Positions 29,333 through 40,888 of a stretch of 64,000 nt of DNA are shown here, in pieces. The notes under the pieces were generated by a model. The model saw only the letters and a list, made by a program, of their open reading frames with translations. It made no database searches and was not told the origin of the DNA. The position numbers were made by a program, and so were the translations under genes. Position 1 is the stretch's first letter, and every line of letters starts with the position of its first letter. Origin of the DNA: an uncultured Alphaproteobacteria bacterium (GTDB lineage Bacteria > Pseudomonadota > Alphaproteobacteria > Rs-D84); NCBI GenBank assembly GCA_944389555.1, contig CALXMU010000003.1, forward strand, positions 110,290-174,289. Reading direction: 5' to 3'.

Positions 29333-29689
29333 TTATTTCGTTTCTGGAACGCTTGGCGCACCTGCTGTTTCAACCGCACCTGGTATCGCAGACTGAGATG
29401 GCGCATCACCCTGTATTACTAATTCTTGACGTAAATCACTTTGTTGATTTGCAATATCCGACTTTGAAGATACTAACGCCAGCAATGCACATAATATAAA
29501 AAAGATTGTTGCCAACCATGCTGTCGCACGCGTTAAAAAATTCCCAGCCGCCGCTCCAGTCAGCGCACCACCAAACATAGACGCTGCAGAAGACCCCGAC
29601 ATACCGCTGCCCTCAGACTTTTGTAACAAAATAATTCCAATCATCAATATCGATACTATTATCAATAAAACTAATAATATTGTGAACAT
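29333..29689 (-). CDS. secG: Preprotein translocase subunit SecG
   Basis: 118-residue inner-membrane component of SecYEG. The first helix (LLVLLIIVSILMIGIILLQ) leads into the characteristic KSEGSGMSGSSAASMFGG cytoplasmic loop and NFLTRATAWLATIFFILC. The C-terminal tail is extended by a Ser/Gln/Pro-rich segment. It follows rnc on the same strand. Confidence 0.94.
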   Translation of the reverse strand: MFTILLVLLIIVSILMIGIILLQKSEGSGMSGSSAASMFGGALTGAAAGNFLTRATAWLATIFFILCALLALVSSKSDIANQQSDLRQELVIQGDAPSQSAIPGAVETAGAPSVPETK

Positions 29690-29731
29690 ATGTTTATCCT
29701 TTACTTTGCGATAATTCTATATGCCTAATGC

Positions 29732-30364
29732 CTAAAATGCAAGAATTTTCAATAACTCTTCTGCTGCAGAAATACTTGCCGCTTTCTTTGAAGCCCCACT
29801 GCCCGTAGCCGTATGCCCCAGCGCAGAAACCCTTACATTAAATACCGGTTTATGCGGCGCACCAGTGGGTTCCAAATACTCATATACCGGCAACGCCCCA
29901 GACGCAACCTTCTGAACTAATTCTTGAAGCGCCGTTTTCGCATCTTTTGGTGCTTGAATATCCGCCGCCGCTAAATCCCGCCACAAATCAACAATTATGT
30001 CGCGCGCAACATCAAAACCACCATCCAGAAAAACTGCACCCAAAACCGCTTCCATTGCATCTGCATACATATGCTGACTACGCCCCGCCGTCATATGCCC
30101 GTGACGCACATGCTTATCTATACCTAATTTAATCGCGATTTGCGCCAACGTTTCTGTAGAAACTAGCATAGCATGACGCCGCGCTAATTCTCCCTCATTT
30201 TCTTTTGGAAACATCTCATACAGCAACGCCGCAACAGATAAACCAAGTACTCTATCCCCTATAAACTCCAAACGCTCATTATTATGCGCGGAATCGGCGC
30301 CGCTCTGAGTCAACGCAAGTTCCAACAATTTTGGATTATTAAAAGTATAATTTAGTTTTATCAC
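29732..30364 (-). CDS. rnc: Ribonuclease III
   Basis: 210 residues. The catalytic signature NNERLEFIGDRVLGL contains the Mg2+-binding Glu/Asp residues, the second acidic cluster is DAMEAVLGAVFLDGG, and the C-terminal dsRNA-binding domain shows KTALQELVQK and GSGASKKAASISAAEELL. It processes rRNA and mRNA. lepB ends one base before its start, a conserved lepB-rnc order; era, often next, is elsewhere. Confidence 0.97.
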   Translation of the reverse strand: MIKLNYTFNNPKLLELALTQSGADSAHNNERLEFIGDRVLGLSVAALLYEMFPKENEGELARRHAMLVSTETLAQIAIKLGIDKHVRHGHMTAGRSQHMYADAMEAVLGAVFLDGGFDVARDIIVDLWRDLAAADIQAPKDAKTALQELVQKVASGALPVYEYLEPTGAPHKPVFNVRVSALGHTATGSGASKKAASISAAEELLKILAF

Positions 30365-30365
30365 T

Positions 30366-31253
30366 TTAATCTATCCCCATACCAAATCTATCCCAGCGCA
30401 TTTTGCTTCCCCAATTCCAAACAGATATCATCGGAGAATAATAATTATGAGAATACCATATAAACCATACAGGTCCCAAAACATTATCACGCGGTACATA
30501 ACCTATATCAGCACGACTATCCGCACTATTATCACGATTGTCCCCCATAAAGAAGTAATGGTTTTCAGGTACAGTAAACATCATCGTATTATCTAATGGC
30601 GCGTCATCTGCCATTTCTATGATACTGTGCTGAACGCCATTCGGCAAAGTTTCTGTGTATTCTATGCCCTCAAAAACACCGCAAGCCCATTCATTGGCCC
30701 GACAAAACTTATCGTCCTTATATTCTATCGTATAATTAAATTCTGCTGGTTTATTATCAACCCAAATCTTATTACCCTTTATCATCATATTTTTTTCTGG
30801 TATGTGGTAACCAGCACTTCTTAAAGCTTTCGGTAAATTAGCAATTACATATGGACGAGGATTATCACGAACCACCATTTCACCGTTTATATACAAACGC
30901 CCTTCTATCATCTGAATGGTATCACCCGGTTTCCCAATTAAACGTTTAACATAATCTTGAGACTCATTTATAGGGTTACGGAAAACAATTACATCACCCA
31001 CTTCTGGTTCTTCGCCCCAGAAACGCCCGTTCCACAAATGCCAAGACCCAAACGGGAAAGAATAACGCGAATAACCATATGGCCACTTTTCTACGAATAT
31101 ATGGTCGCCAACATGCAAGGTCGGTATCATTGACCCTGATGGAATATTAAACGGTTCCAGTAAAAAACTACGAAACGCAATCGCTATCAAAGCGCCATAA
31201 AATATAGTATTAAACCAATCACGAGCAGCGTTAGACTTTTTATTGAGAGGCAT
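30366..31253 (-). CDS. lepB: Signal peptidase I
   Basis: Cleaves Sec signal peptides. An N-terminal membrane segment precedes the catalytic Ser in FNIPSGSMIPTLHVGD. The Lys lies in DYVKRLIGKPGDTI, and the late signature FFMGDNRDNSADSR is clear. The start at MPLNKKSN (31253) follows AGGGTG; the 18-residue upstream extension is not family-like. The insertion around residues 150-210 is larger than in E. coli. Upstream of rnc and secG. Confidence 0.96.
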   Translation of the reverse strand: MPLNKKSNAARDWFNTIFYGALIAIAFRSFLLEPFNIPSGSMIPTLHVGDHIFVEKWPYGYSRYSFPFGSWHLWNGRFWGEEPEVGDVIVFRNPINESQDYVKRLIGKPGDTIQMIEGRLYINGEMVVRDNPRPYVIANLPKALRSAGYHIPEKNMMIKGNKIWVDNKPAEFNYTIEYKDDKFCRANEWACGVFEGIEYTETLPNGVQHSIIEMADDAPLDNTMMFTVPENHYFFMGDNRDNSADSRADIGYVPRDNVLGPVWFIWYSHNYYSPMISVWNWGSKMRWDRFGMGID

Positions 31254-31323
31254 AAATTTCACCCTTTTTTCTGGCATCATTTTATAACTTGAATTGAAGT
31301 AGCGCAAGTTTTAATATGCAAAC

Positions 31324-32844
31324 ATGATTTCTTTGAATTCAATCATATTTAACGGTATGGACGCAACACAAATTGACGTACAAGTACAGTTGTCTGCGGG
31401 ACTGGCCAAACCAGAATTCAACATTATCGGTCTAGCCGACCGCGCAGTCAAAGAATCTGCAGAAAGAATTAGAAACGTTTTATCTGCATTAAACTTATCT
31501 TTACCGCCCAAGCGTTTGACCGTCAATTTATCTCCGGCCGATGTTGAAAAAACGGGTTCTCATTTTGACTTACCGATTTTATGTGGGATATTATGTGCAA
31601 TAGGCGTTCTGCCGGAATCAGAATTAAAACAATATGTGATAATTGGCGAAGTCGGATTGAACGGTGCAATTGTAAAAACCGATGGAATACTACCCGCCAG
31701 CGTATGGGCAAATCAACATAATTTGGGCATTATATGTCCCGGCGACCAAGGCTCCGAAGCGCGCTGGGCTGGTCATAATAATATTTTGGCACCATTTCAT
31801 GTACTTGAATTGATAAACCATTTCAAAGGTACGCAAATTTTACCTTTGCCACAAATTTCTGCACCTGATAATACAACTGCATCTACACTTGATATGTCAG
31901 AAGTGCACGGTCAAACTGCTGCAAAACGAGCCTTAGAAATTGCAGCGGCTGGCGGTCACGCAATGTTGATGGTCGGGCCTCCGGGCTCTGGTAAAACTAT
32001 GCTGGCTTCACGCCTACCTACTATACTTCCAGAAATGGCGCCTAATGAAATATTAGAAACGTCCATAATATATTCTATTGCAGGCCAATTGAATGGGAAG
32101 AACCTTATAACTACCCGTCCTTTTCGCAACGTACACCACACTTCTAGCGCCGTATCACTTGCTGGTGGTGGCGCAGATGCTCGCCCAGGTGAAATATCTT
32201 TGGCGCACAATGGCGTATTGTTCCTTGATGAATTACCAGAGTTTAACCGTACAACCCTAGAAATACTTCGCCAACCAATGGAAGCGGGGAAAATTATGGT
32301 TGCCAGAGCAAAACGTACCGCAACTTATCCCGCCAGATTTCAATTGATTGCCGCTATGAACCCGTGTCCTTGCGGGCATTTGGGTAACGCTGCTTTATCT
32401 TGTTCGCGCGCACCGCGATGCGCAGAAGCCTATCAGAACAAAATATCTGGTCCATTACTAGACAGAATAGATTTGCACGTAGATGTTGACGCAGTCAATC
32501 CTTGGGACATGAACAAAGCAGAAGACGAACCACGAGAAACAAGCCTACAAATTAGGGAAAGAGTTGTCGCCGCCCGCAATAAACAAATTATGCGCCAAGG
32601 CAAACCCAATGCGCAACTAGATGGCGCAGAATTAGACGCTGTCGCGACCTTATCAGAAGAACAAACAAAATTCTTAAATACCGCCGCAGAAAAAATGGGT
32701 TTATCCGCCCGCGGTTACAACAGAATTAAACGGATTGCCAGAACTATTGCGGATTTACGGGGTTCAGATGACATAGAAATTTCCGATTTAACTGAAGCCT
32801 TGTCATACAGACCTATAAATCGTGGCAAATATGGCGTGAAATAA
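31324..32844 (+). CDS. comM: YifB/ComM family Mg-chelatase-like ATPase
   Basis: 506 residues. The N-terminal ChlI-like domain (GLADRAVKESAERIRN, LTVNLSPADVEKTGSHFDLPI) is followed by an AAA+ module with Walker A VGPPGSGKTMLASRL, Walker B VLFLDELPEFNR and the sensor AAMNPCPCGHLG. The C-terminus has SARGYNRIKRIARTIADL. ComM-type helicases promote branch migration during natural transformation. Single gene, divergent from lepB. Confidence 0.95.
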   Translation: MISLNSIIFNGMDATQIDVQVQLSAGLAKPEFNIIGLADRAVKESAERIRNVLSALNLSLPPKRLTVNLSPADVEKTGSHFDLPILCGILCAIGVLPESELKQYVIIGEVGLNGAIVKTDGILPASVWANQHNLGIICPGDQGSEARWAGHNNILAPFHVLELINHFKGTQILPLPQISAPDNTTASTLDMSEVHGQTAAKRALEIAAAGGHAMLMVGPPGSGKTMLASRLPTILPEMAPNEILETSIIYSIAGQLNGKNLITTRPFRNVHHTSSAVSLAGGGADARPGEISLAHNGVLFLDELPEFNRTTLEILRQPMEAGKIMVARAKRTATYPARFQLIAAMNPCPCGHLGNAALSCSRAPRCAEAYQNKISGPLLDRIDLHVDVDAVNPWDMNKAEDEPRETSLQIRERVVAARNKQIMRQGKPNAQLDGAELDAVATLSEEQTKFLNTAAEKMGLSARGYNRIKRIARTIADLRGSDDIEISDLTEALSYRPINRGKYGVK

Positions 32845-32869
32845 AAAATCCGCTTACGCGGACTTTTTT
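32843..32869. terminator. Bidirectional terminator
   Basis: TCCGC-TTAC-GCGGA stem with A6 before and T7 after, between converging comM and the barrel gene. Confidence 0.8.
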
Positions 32870-33848
32870 AAAACTCAAATCTTAAACTCAACATAACATT
32901 TGCATATATTGTATTTTCTGAACTAAACCAATCACGGTGCTGACTGCCGTCCTCATTACTTAAAGCCCAACGAATTTTTGGAACATACGCAACACGAGCG
33001 CCGATATCAAAGAACATGTTTTCTGTTATGCCGTATGACAAACCAAGCGCCAGTATACCAGCAATGTTACCAGTACTTAATTCAGAACGATAGAACTGAA
33101 TAACGGAATCATCTTGCTCTTTTACACCATAAGGTAACAACTCGTATATACCAGATAAATCACCATATGGGTCAGATAACTGCAACGTAGTTTTTATATC
33201 GGCATAACCAACGCCAAATCCAACATAAGGGATCGTCTTACGTATTGGTTTCTGTAAACCGTCATAAAAATCATAGAACGCCATAACGCTAATTATATCC
33301 GTATCTACCTTAGACTGAACGGCACCACTGGATATGACAGCAACTGCGTCAGATACGCTGCCACCGAACAAGTGCGCCTCACCTTCTATAAAAGGTGACG
33401 CATTATATTCACTTTCTGCTATATGGTCCCACCCCAATTCTAAACGCCACTGCGGTGCATAAGGTACTGTCCAACCAATACTTGCCCCAGCAGCGAAACC
33501 GAAAGACTCAAAATCTTTTACTGCCGGTAAATCACCTAAATTCACATATCCTGCTGCGACATAATCTGCGCAACCACCACGATCTGTGCACTGATAATAC
33601 CCTAATTCAGACATTATCGTGCCACCATCCGGACTCATATAATACAACGGTGTAAGTTCACCAATTTCGTTTTTGATACTGCCCGTACCAAAAGACGCCC
33701 CCCCACGTACAGAAACTACAAATCTGCTGCCGTCATCTTCATACGCACCGTCACCAACGTAATAACCAGCATATTCCCAATTCGCGCTAGCAGCACCAAA
33801 TATCAGGCAAGATAAAAACGGTAAAAAAAATAGGTTCCTACATTTCAT
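32868..33848 (-). CDS. Outer membrane beta-barrel protein
   Basis: A signal peptide (SCLIFGAASANW) precedes alternating strands: VVSVRGGASFGTGSI, AAGASIGWTVPYAPQWRLELG, PYVGFGVGYADI and the final strand NVMLSLRFEF ending in Phe. Two Cys in YQCTDRGGC may pair in a loop. The general layout resembles the porin-like OmpA/Omp25 barrels of alphaproteobacteria, with larger loops. Function unknown. Confidence 0.75.
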   Translation of the reverse strand: MKCRNLFFLPFLSCLIFGAASANWEYAGYYVGDGAYEDDGSRFVVSVRGGASFGTGSIKNEIGELTPLYYMSPDGGTIMSELGYYQCTDRGGCADYVAAGYVNLGDLPAVKDFESFGFAAGASIGWTVPYAPQWRLELGWDHIAESEYNASPFIEGEAHLFGGSVSDAVAVISSGAVQSKVDTDIISVMAFYDFYDGLQKPIRKTIPYVGFGVGYADIKTTLQLSDPYGDLSGIYELLPYGVKEQDDSVIQFYRSELSTGNIAGILALGLSYGITENMFFDIGARVAYVPKIRWALSNEDGSQHRDWFSSENTIYANVMLSLRFEF

Positions 33849-33902
33849 GCTATATATTATATCACAAAAGAGAACCTAATAAAAACAGATTTTATGCTTT
33901 TT

Positions 33903-35669
33903 TTATTTCACGATATCATGAAAAATTTCCGCAGGTATAGTACCACCAGTAATTTTTGAAGACATAGATGTAAAGTCGTCTTTACCTACCCATACACCTA
34001 TTACTAAATCATTCCATGCACCAACAAACCATGCATCTCTGTTGGCATTGCTTGTACCCGTCTTACCACCAAGAACACCTGGCGCTTCTGCTCTATGTCC
34101 TGTACCGCCAAGTTTTATCACATCTGCCAACAAAGCAGTCATATGTTCTATCGTTTCAGGTAATAAAATACGTAACGGTTCAGATGGATTACGTTGATAA
34201 ATTATATTCCCCTGTGGGTCTGTAATTTTCGTAATCGAATACGGGCGCACCGAATACCCATCATTCCATATAACCGCGTAAATCGTTGTTAAATCCAACA
34301 AAGACATTTCTGACGCCCCTAAAACAGTAGAGTATTCTCTACGTAATTGGTTGCCCACCCCCAAACGCCCAGCCATATTCAATACCGTATCTATACCGAA
34401 CTCTTCGGTAAGTTTTAGCGGAACAGAATTTACAGATTTCGCAAACGCCGTCGCCAAAGTTATATCCCCATAATAACGGTTATTATAATTCTGAGGCGAA
34501 TAATCACCTATCGTAAACGGAGAATCATTTACATATGAATCTGGCGTCATCCCATTTTCTAATGCAACCAAGTATACAACAGGTTTAAAAGAACTACCCG
34601 GTTGCCGCAACGCCAATGCACGATTAAACTGGCTCTCTTGATAATTCGTTCCACCGACCATAGCACGTACCGCACCGTCTGTTTTCATCGCAACAGACGC
34701 CCCCTGATAGCCGCCCACTTTTTCCGGTAAAATGTCGGCAATACGCTCTTGTAAATTCATATCCAGCGTGGTGTACACGTACATATCTGATTCAAAGGTT
34801 CCTATTGTAGATTCAACCTCATCCAAAACAAAGTCTGTCCAATAACGATAGATATTTGTATTTGGCGCTGGTTTTGCCGGAGCTAATTCTTTCGCCGCTA
34901 TACGCGCCTGGTTTATAGTTATATACCCCTGCCGTACCATTTCTTGTAATATTATACGAGCACGTGCAATGTTTTTATCTGGGTTTACCAATGGGCTATA
35001 AGTCGTCGGTGCTTTTAACATAGCGGCAATCTGTGCCGCCTGAGCAATGGTTAACTTATTTGCGCTCGTTTGAAACATTACCCTGGCTGCCGCATCAATA
35101 CCGCGTAAACCACCAACCAAAGATACCCTGTTCATATACAAATCAAGAACTTGGTTTTTATCAAAACGGTTTTCTAACCAATAAGACAAAATCAATTCTT
35201 GTACTTTACGAGAAATTTTTTTCTCACGCGATAAGAATATATTTTTTGCCGTCTGCTGCGTAATCGAAGACCCACCGGTCGCCAAACGACCGTGCATTAA
35301 ATTAGAAACCATCGCACGCGTAATTCCACGAATATCAATCGGACCATGTTCAAAAAATCGCTTATCTTCTATCGCAACTATTGCCTGCCATACATATGGT
35401 GGCAAAGTTTCAACCGAAACAGGCGTTCCCATTATACGATTTGAAGAACGAATTTCATTTCCATCTTTGTCTAAAAATACAACCGCCGCCGGACGAGTTT
35501 CGTGTAATATAGCGTCCAAAGAAGGCATCTGTAAAAAAACTATTACAACATATATCGCCACACCCACCAAGGCCAACATAAGCAGGTCCACACACCAGAC
35601 GAAAATTCGTAGTGCTCTAGATGGGCCTTGGGTTTGATTATTAGATTCTTCGGTGCGTTTCCAAAACAA
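33903..35669 (-). CDS. Class A penicillin-binding protein (PBP1A-like)
   Basis: Bifunctional peptidoglycan synthase, 588 residues. One N-terminal membrane segment, then a GT51 transglycosylase domain with AIEDKRFFEHGPIDIRGI and GGSSITQQTAKNIFLSRE. The transpeptidase domain has the SxxK Ser in RQPGSSFKPVVYL, the SxN in KSVNSVPLK and the KTGT box GGKTGTSNANRDAWFVG. It is shorter than E. coli PBP1A, lacking most of the OB-like insert. Single gene. Confidence 0.95.
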   Translation of the reverse strand: MFWKRTEESNNQTQGPSRALRIFVWCVDLLMLALVGVAIYVVIVFLQMPSLDAILHETRPAAVVFLDKDGNEIRSSNRIMGTPVSVETLPPYVWQAIVAIEDKRFFEHGPIDIRGITRAMVSNLMHGRLATGGSSITQQTAKNIFLSREKKISRKVQELILSYWLENRFDKNQVLDLYMNRVSLVGGLRGIDAAARVMFQTSANKLTIAQAAQIAAMLKAPTTYSPLVNPDKNIARARIILQEMVRQGYITINQARIAAKELAPAKPAPNTNIYRYWTDFVLDEVESTIGTFESDMYVYTTLDMNLQERIADILPEKVGGYQGASVAMKTDGAVRAMVGGTNYQESQFNRALALRQPGSSFKPVVYLVALENGMTPDSYVNDSPFTIGDYSPQNYNNRYYGDITLATAFAKSVNSVPLKLTEEFGIDTVLNMAGRLGVGNQLRREYSTVLGASEMSLLDLTTIYAVIWNDGYSVRPYSITKITDPQGNIIYQRNPSEPLRILLPETIEHMTALLADVIKLGGTGHRAEAPGVLGGKTGTSNANRDAWFVGAWNDLVIGVWVGKDDFTSMSSKITGGTIPAEIFHDIVK

Positions 35670-35769
35670 ATTTAACTCCTTCCGCTTATATGGAATTATA
35701 TCACAAACGTCTTGCGTTTTACCATAAATTAAAACTATAATTTCCCTATATCAAAACAAGGAAAGAGAG

Positions 35770-36372
35770 ATGAAAAAATTATCAATTTTTATTCTGTGCA
35801 CGCTTAGTATCCCAGCCATTGCAAACAGTTATGACTATTATGATTATAATACTCCTCAACGTGATAATTATGTTGGCGCCCGTTTACATAAAAATGATAA
35901 TATCGCCTTTCAAGTTGAACCCAATGAAGGCAACGGAACAACTTTACGCGACGACGGTTTTGGTCTCGGAATATATGTAGGAAATAGACTTACAGACCAT
36001 ATAAAAATTGAATTTGAAACTCTTTATAACGGTGGGCACGAGAAAAAATATGATAAAGACTATCGCTTTAACATATGGTCAAATATGTTGAATGTATATT
36101 TTTACCAACAGTTCGGTGGCGCCGTTGAACCATATGCCGGACTTGGCGTCGGCGTTTCTGGAATATGGGGAAAAATAGACGAATTATCTGACTCTACTGC
36201 TGATATGTCTTGGGCGGCAATGATCGGTGTAAATTTTGCCTTGAACAATCGCATAGACTTAAACCTGGGTGTAAAATATCAAAACTATGGTGACATTGAA
36301 ATAGGTAAGGCTCCAATAGAAGTAGATGCTACAGAATTTTATATCGGCGCCGCATATAAATTTGGATTATAG
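35770..36372 (+). CDS. Small outer membrane beta-barrel protein
   Basis: 200 residues. The signal peptide (MKKLSIFILCTLSIPAIAN) is followed by a Tyr/Asp-rich stretch and eight-strand-type segments such as GFGLGIYVGNRLTDHIKIEF, VEPYAGLGVGVSGIWG and the last strand TEFYIGAAYKFGL. It resembles the opacity/Omp25-like porin family. Preceded by AAGGAAAGAGAG and closed by a terminator at the stop. Confidence 0.8.
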   Translation: MKKLSIFILCTLSIPAIANSYDYYDYNTPQRDNYVGARLHKNDNIAFQVEPNEGNGTTLRDDGFGLGIYVGNRLTDHIKIEFETLYNGGHEKKYDKDYRFNIWSNMLNVYFYQQFGGAVEPYAGLGVGVSGIWGKIDELSDSTADMSWAAMIGVNFALNNRIDLNLGVKYQNYGDIEIGKAPIEVDATEFYIGAAYKFGL

Positions 36373-36394
36373 AAACGCCCTTAAGGGCGTTTCT

Positions 36395-36395
<1 letters not shown>
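36371..36395. terminator. Bidirectional terminator
   Basis: Perfect 10-bp stem AGAAACGCCC-TTAA-GGGCGTTTCT overlapping the preceding stop, with T-rich tails; separates the barrel gene and ligA. Confidence 0.85.
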
Positions 36396-38452
<2,057 letters not shown>

Positions 38453-38456
38453 TTAT

Positions 38457-38702
38457 TTAAGCGCGATCTCTTTCTTGCGGGAAATAACTTGCGAAGTCAG
38501 CCCAACTGGTATTCGTGGCATTCATTATTTTAGCCAAGCTGCCGACCGACATCCAATGGGGTTTTCCATCTGCTCCTATTCGCTTACTTTTATTTAAAGC
38601 CGTAATATCCATACCGCTAATTTGCGCCAATCTAGAACAGGAAATGTTGTGCGCCGCTGCTAAGTTATCTATAGCCCGCCAGAACATATGATTGGTTATC
38701 AT
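38457..38702 (-). CDS. Short XRE-type helix-turn-helix regulator
   Basis: 81 residues with the N-terminal HTH of the alphaproteobacterial XRE/S24 regulators: MFWRAIDNLAAAHNISCSRL, AQISGMDITALNKSKRIG, PHWMSVGSLAKIMNATNTSW. The C-terminal S24 peptidase domain usual in longer homologues is absent, so it is a stand-alone DNA-binding protein or a truncated one. Strong SD GGGAGGG. The 10-bp inverted repeat in its promoter region suggests autoregulation. Confidence 0.8.
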   Translation of the reverse strand: MITNHMFWRAIDNLAAAHNISCSRLAQISGMDITALNKSKRIGADGKPHWMSVGSLAKIMNATNTSWADFASYFPQERDRA

Positions 38703-38727
38703 TTTGCCCTCCCTTGCAACTAGCCAA

Positions 38728-38770
38728 TTTAATAAGATTATATTCTAATTATGATTGTATTCTTATTAAA
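38728..38770. promoter_or_regulatory. Inverted repeat in the XRE regulator promoter region
   Basis: Perfect 10-bp arms TTTAATAAGA (38728-38737) and TCTTATTAAA (38761-38770), 23 bp apart, 25 bp upstream of the XRE start. It could be an operator for the adjacent regulator. Confidence 0.45.
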
Positions 38771-38804
38771 AATCAATTATTCTTTATAAGAAAATAATCA
38801 TATA

Positions 38805-38832
38805 AAAAAACCCGTATTAACACGGGTTTTTA
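38805..38832 (-). terminator. Terminator of fabI
   Basis: AACCCGT-ATTA-ACACGGGTT hairpin; on the reverse strand it lies 20 bp past the fabI stop and is followed by a T run. Confidence 0.85.
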
Positions 38833-38853
38833 TAACATATTTGCATAAAAAGT

Positions 38854-39666
38854 TTATTGTTCGTCTAAACCTTTCAGCAAAATGTCTTTCATTTCATTTG
38901 GTATCATACCTGTTGTTGAATATCCGCAATCTACGTGATGAACCTCACCTGTAACAGCACTAGACAAATCGCTAAACAGGTATATAGCCGCACCAGAAAC
39001 GTCTTCTAAAGTCATATTACGACGCAGAGGAGTTGTTTCTGCGTTCAACCGCAACATCGCTTTAAATCCACCTACACCTGAAGAAGCGAGCGTCATGATT
39101 GGTCCTGCGCTAATAGCGTTTACACGAATTTTGTCTTTACCCAGATCAGAAGCCAGATAACGAACGCTGCTATCCAAAGCAGATTTTGCCACGCCCATAA
39201 CGTTATAGTTAGGCACTGATTTTTCACCGCCATAATAAGTCAAAGCAACGACGCTTCCACCATCAGTCATTAACTTAGACGCACGGCGGGTCAAATCGAC
39301 CAAAGAATATACAGAAATATCCATAGTATTCTTAAAGTTTGCGCGAGTTGTATCGGCATACCTACCGGTTAATTCATTTTTATCTGAGAAAGCGATTGCG
39401 TGCAACATCCCGTCTAGATGTCCCCATTCTTTTTCGATATTATTAAACAAAGAATCCATTTGTTCATCGTTTTGAACGTTACATTCTTGAACGAATTTAG
39501 CACCGATTGATTCCGCCAATGGCCGAACGCGTTTTTCTAGGTTTGGCATAGCATAAGGCATAGCGATTTCAGCGCCTTCTTCATGAGCTCGTTTAGCGAT
39601 AGCCCAAGCCATGGACCAATCGTTAGCGACGCCAGTGATTAGAATCTTTTTTCCTTTTAATAACAT
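38854..39666 (-). CDS. fabI: Enoyl-[acyl-carrier-protein] reductase (NADH)
   Basis: Last reduction step of each fatty-acid elongation cycle. The Rossmann start GKKILITGVANDWSMAWAIAK is diagnostic, followed by LDGMLHAIAFSDKNELTGRY, then the Tyr/Lys pair spaced in NYNVMGVAKSALDSSVRYLA, and VNAISAGPIMTLAS. The start at 39666 has GAGGAAC upstream. 270 residues. Target of triclosan in other bacteria. Confidence 0.97.
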   Translation of the reverse strand: MLLKGKKILITGVANDWSMAWAIAKRAHEEGAEIAMPYAMPNLEKRVRPLAESIGAKFVQECNVQNDEQMDSLFNNIEKEWGHLDGMLHAIAFSDKNELTGRYADTTRANFKNTMDISVYSLVDLTRRASKLMTDGGSVVALTYYGGEKSVPNYNVMGVAKSALDSSVRYLASDLGKDKIRVNAISAGPIMTLASSGVGGFKAMLRLNAETTPLRRNMTLEDVSGAAIYLFSDLSSAVTGEVHHVDCGYSTTGMIPNEMKDILLKGLDEQ

Positions 39667-39790
39667 TTTAGTTCCTCTATATAATTGTGTATTGGACGAG
39701 AGGGAATATAGCACTAAAAAAGCCGCATGGCAACGAATAAAAAAAGACTTGAAAATGTAAAAAAAGTATTATAAGATAGACGAACGTTAT

Positions 39791-39866
39791 TCGGGCATAG
39801 TTCAGTCGGTAGAACAACGGACTGTTAATCCGTATGTCACTGGTTCGAGTCCAGTTGCCCGAGCCA
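39791..39866 (+). tRNA. tRNA-Asn (GTT), integration site
   Basis: Acceptor TCGGGCA with TGCCCGA, anticodon stem ACGGA/TCCGT around loop CTGTTAA (anticodon GTT), T arm TGGTTCGAGTCCA, encoded CCA (39864-39866). Its 3' 51 bases recur at 51,818-51,868. Confidence 0.97.
39816..39866 (+). repeat. attL: 51-bp direct repeat with attR
   Basis: The tRNA-Asn 3' portion from the anticodon stem to CCA. It is repeated at 51818-51868 with one mismatch (C39859 versus T51861), the size and place expected of a tyrosine-integrase core within a tRNA gene. Confidence 0.9.
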
Positions 39867-39874
39867 CGGATTCC

Positions 39875-39900
39875 AAGGCTTTCGGACGAAAGCCTTTTTT
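39875..39900 (+). terminator. Terminator downstream of tRNA-Asn
   Basis: AAGGCTTTCG-GA-CGAAAGCCTT hairpin followed by T6. Confidence 0.85.
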
Positions 39901-39910
39901 CTTTAAAAAG

Positions 39911-39933
39911 TTTTTGCTACCTATTTGCTACCA
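39911..39933 (+). repeat. Putative integrase arm-type sites, left end
   Basis: Two tandem TTTGCTACC units; the whole 23-bp block recurs exactly at 51682-51704 near the other end of the element. Confidence 0.65.
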
Positions 39934-40020
39934 AAAACAGCCATTTTTATTATGTAAAAACCTTGAATATTGAACGTTATTTAGTATGATATACCCCAAG
40001 GAAATGAAGGATTTGCAACG

Positions 40021-40818
40021 ATGGACGACCTATTAACATACCTGCCATATATTTTACCGACAAAATGTACGTTAACCACAGATAAAAACATTATAGTAGC
40101 ATCACAACATTTTAAATCGTTGTATGGCGACTTGATATTAAAACTTTTATGGCACATCGACGCAATACCTAAATCAATCAATTACGTAAAAAAATCCGCT
40201 TTAAAAACCATCGTTGACCAAGTACGTACTCTTATCGAATTACAACGTAAAGGCTGCTATATTTGGAAACAAGAAGGCTTATTAAAGATTATGCCCACAC
40301 AAAAAATGAAATCAAACGGTTTTAAATCATACATAAAACAAAAAACTGTCGGTAAAATTGACCCACACGTCTTTATGATCGAAAAGAAGCAAGATCCTGG
40401 ATTCAATGACAATTGCATTGTTGGTATGTCTTTCCAATCATTGCTGATTTTGTTTTCCCATTTACTGACGCAAGTACGTTCTATGGATCAAAACAAATAT
40501 TTCAACCTGAATGTCGCCCAGTTATTCAATGTTGTTGATGCTACAAATCAACTAAACTCATTTGGTTATGCATTTTTATACCGACAACCACGTGTTAAAG
40601 GCGCAAACCAAACTGCCTCTGGCAAAAACAATACTAGGACAACTGTTAGCAAAATCGTTCAGCATCTTAGAATCATGAGTAATAAAGCAACCTCGAGTGC
40701 CGTTCGTGAATTGGTTAGACAAGAATTTAAAAAAAGTACTGGTAAAAAATTAAATTATTCCGACAAAACATTGACAGATATTATTATTGATGCTGCAGGT
40801 CACTCTCATTCTAGCTAG
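40021..40818 (+). CDS. Hypothetical protein, first gene of the element
   Basis: 265 residues, not recognised. Mostly helical, with a basic region (KIMPTQKMKSNGFKSYIKQK) and a Lys/Arg/Asn-rich linker (RVKGANQTASGKNNTRTTVS) before a C-terminal helical part. The high charge suggests a nucleic-acid-binding or accessory integration role, but no motif supports a specific function. It lies directly inside attL, upstream of the AlpA-like gene. Confidence 0.65.
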   Translation: MDDLLTYLPYILPTKCTLTTDKNIIVASQHFKSLYGDLILKLLWHIDAIPKSINYVKKSALKTIVDQVRTLIELQRKGCYIWKQEGLLKIMPTQKMKSNGFKSYIKQKTVGKIDPHVFMIEKKQDPGFNDNCIVGMSFQSLLILFSHLLTQVRSMDQNKYFNLNVAQLFNVVDATNQLNSFGYAFLYRQPRVKGANQTASGKNNTRTTVSKIVQHLRIMSNKATSSAVRELVRQEFKKSTGKKLNYSDKTLTDIIIDAAGHSHSS

Positions 40819-40888
40819 CTAGATTTTTCCCGTATTTATTTTCTGTTTAATATCATTTATTGTCATTTCGTAAACAAAAGGAGCGTTT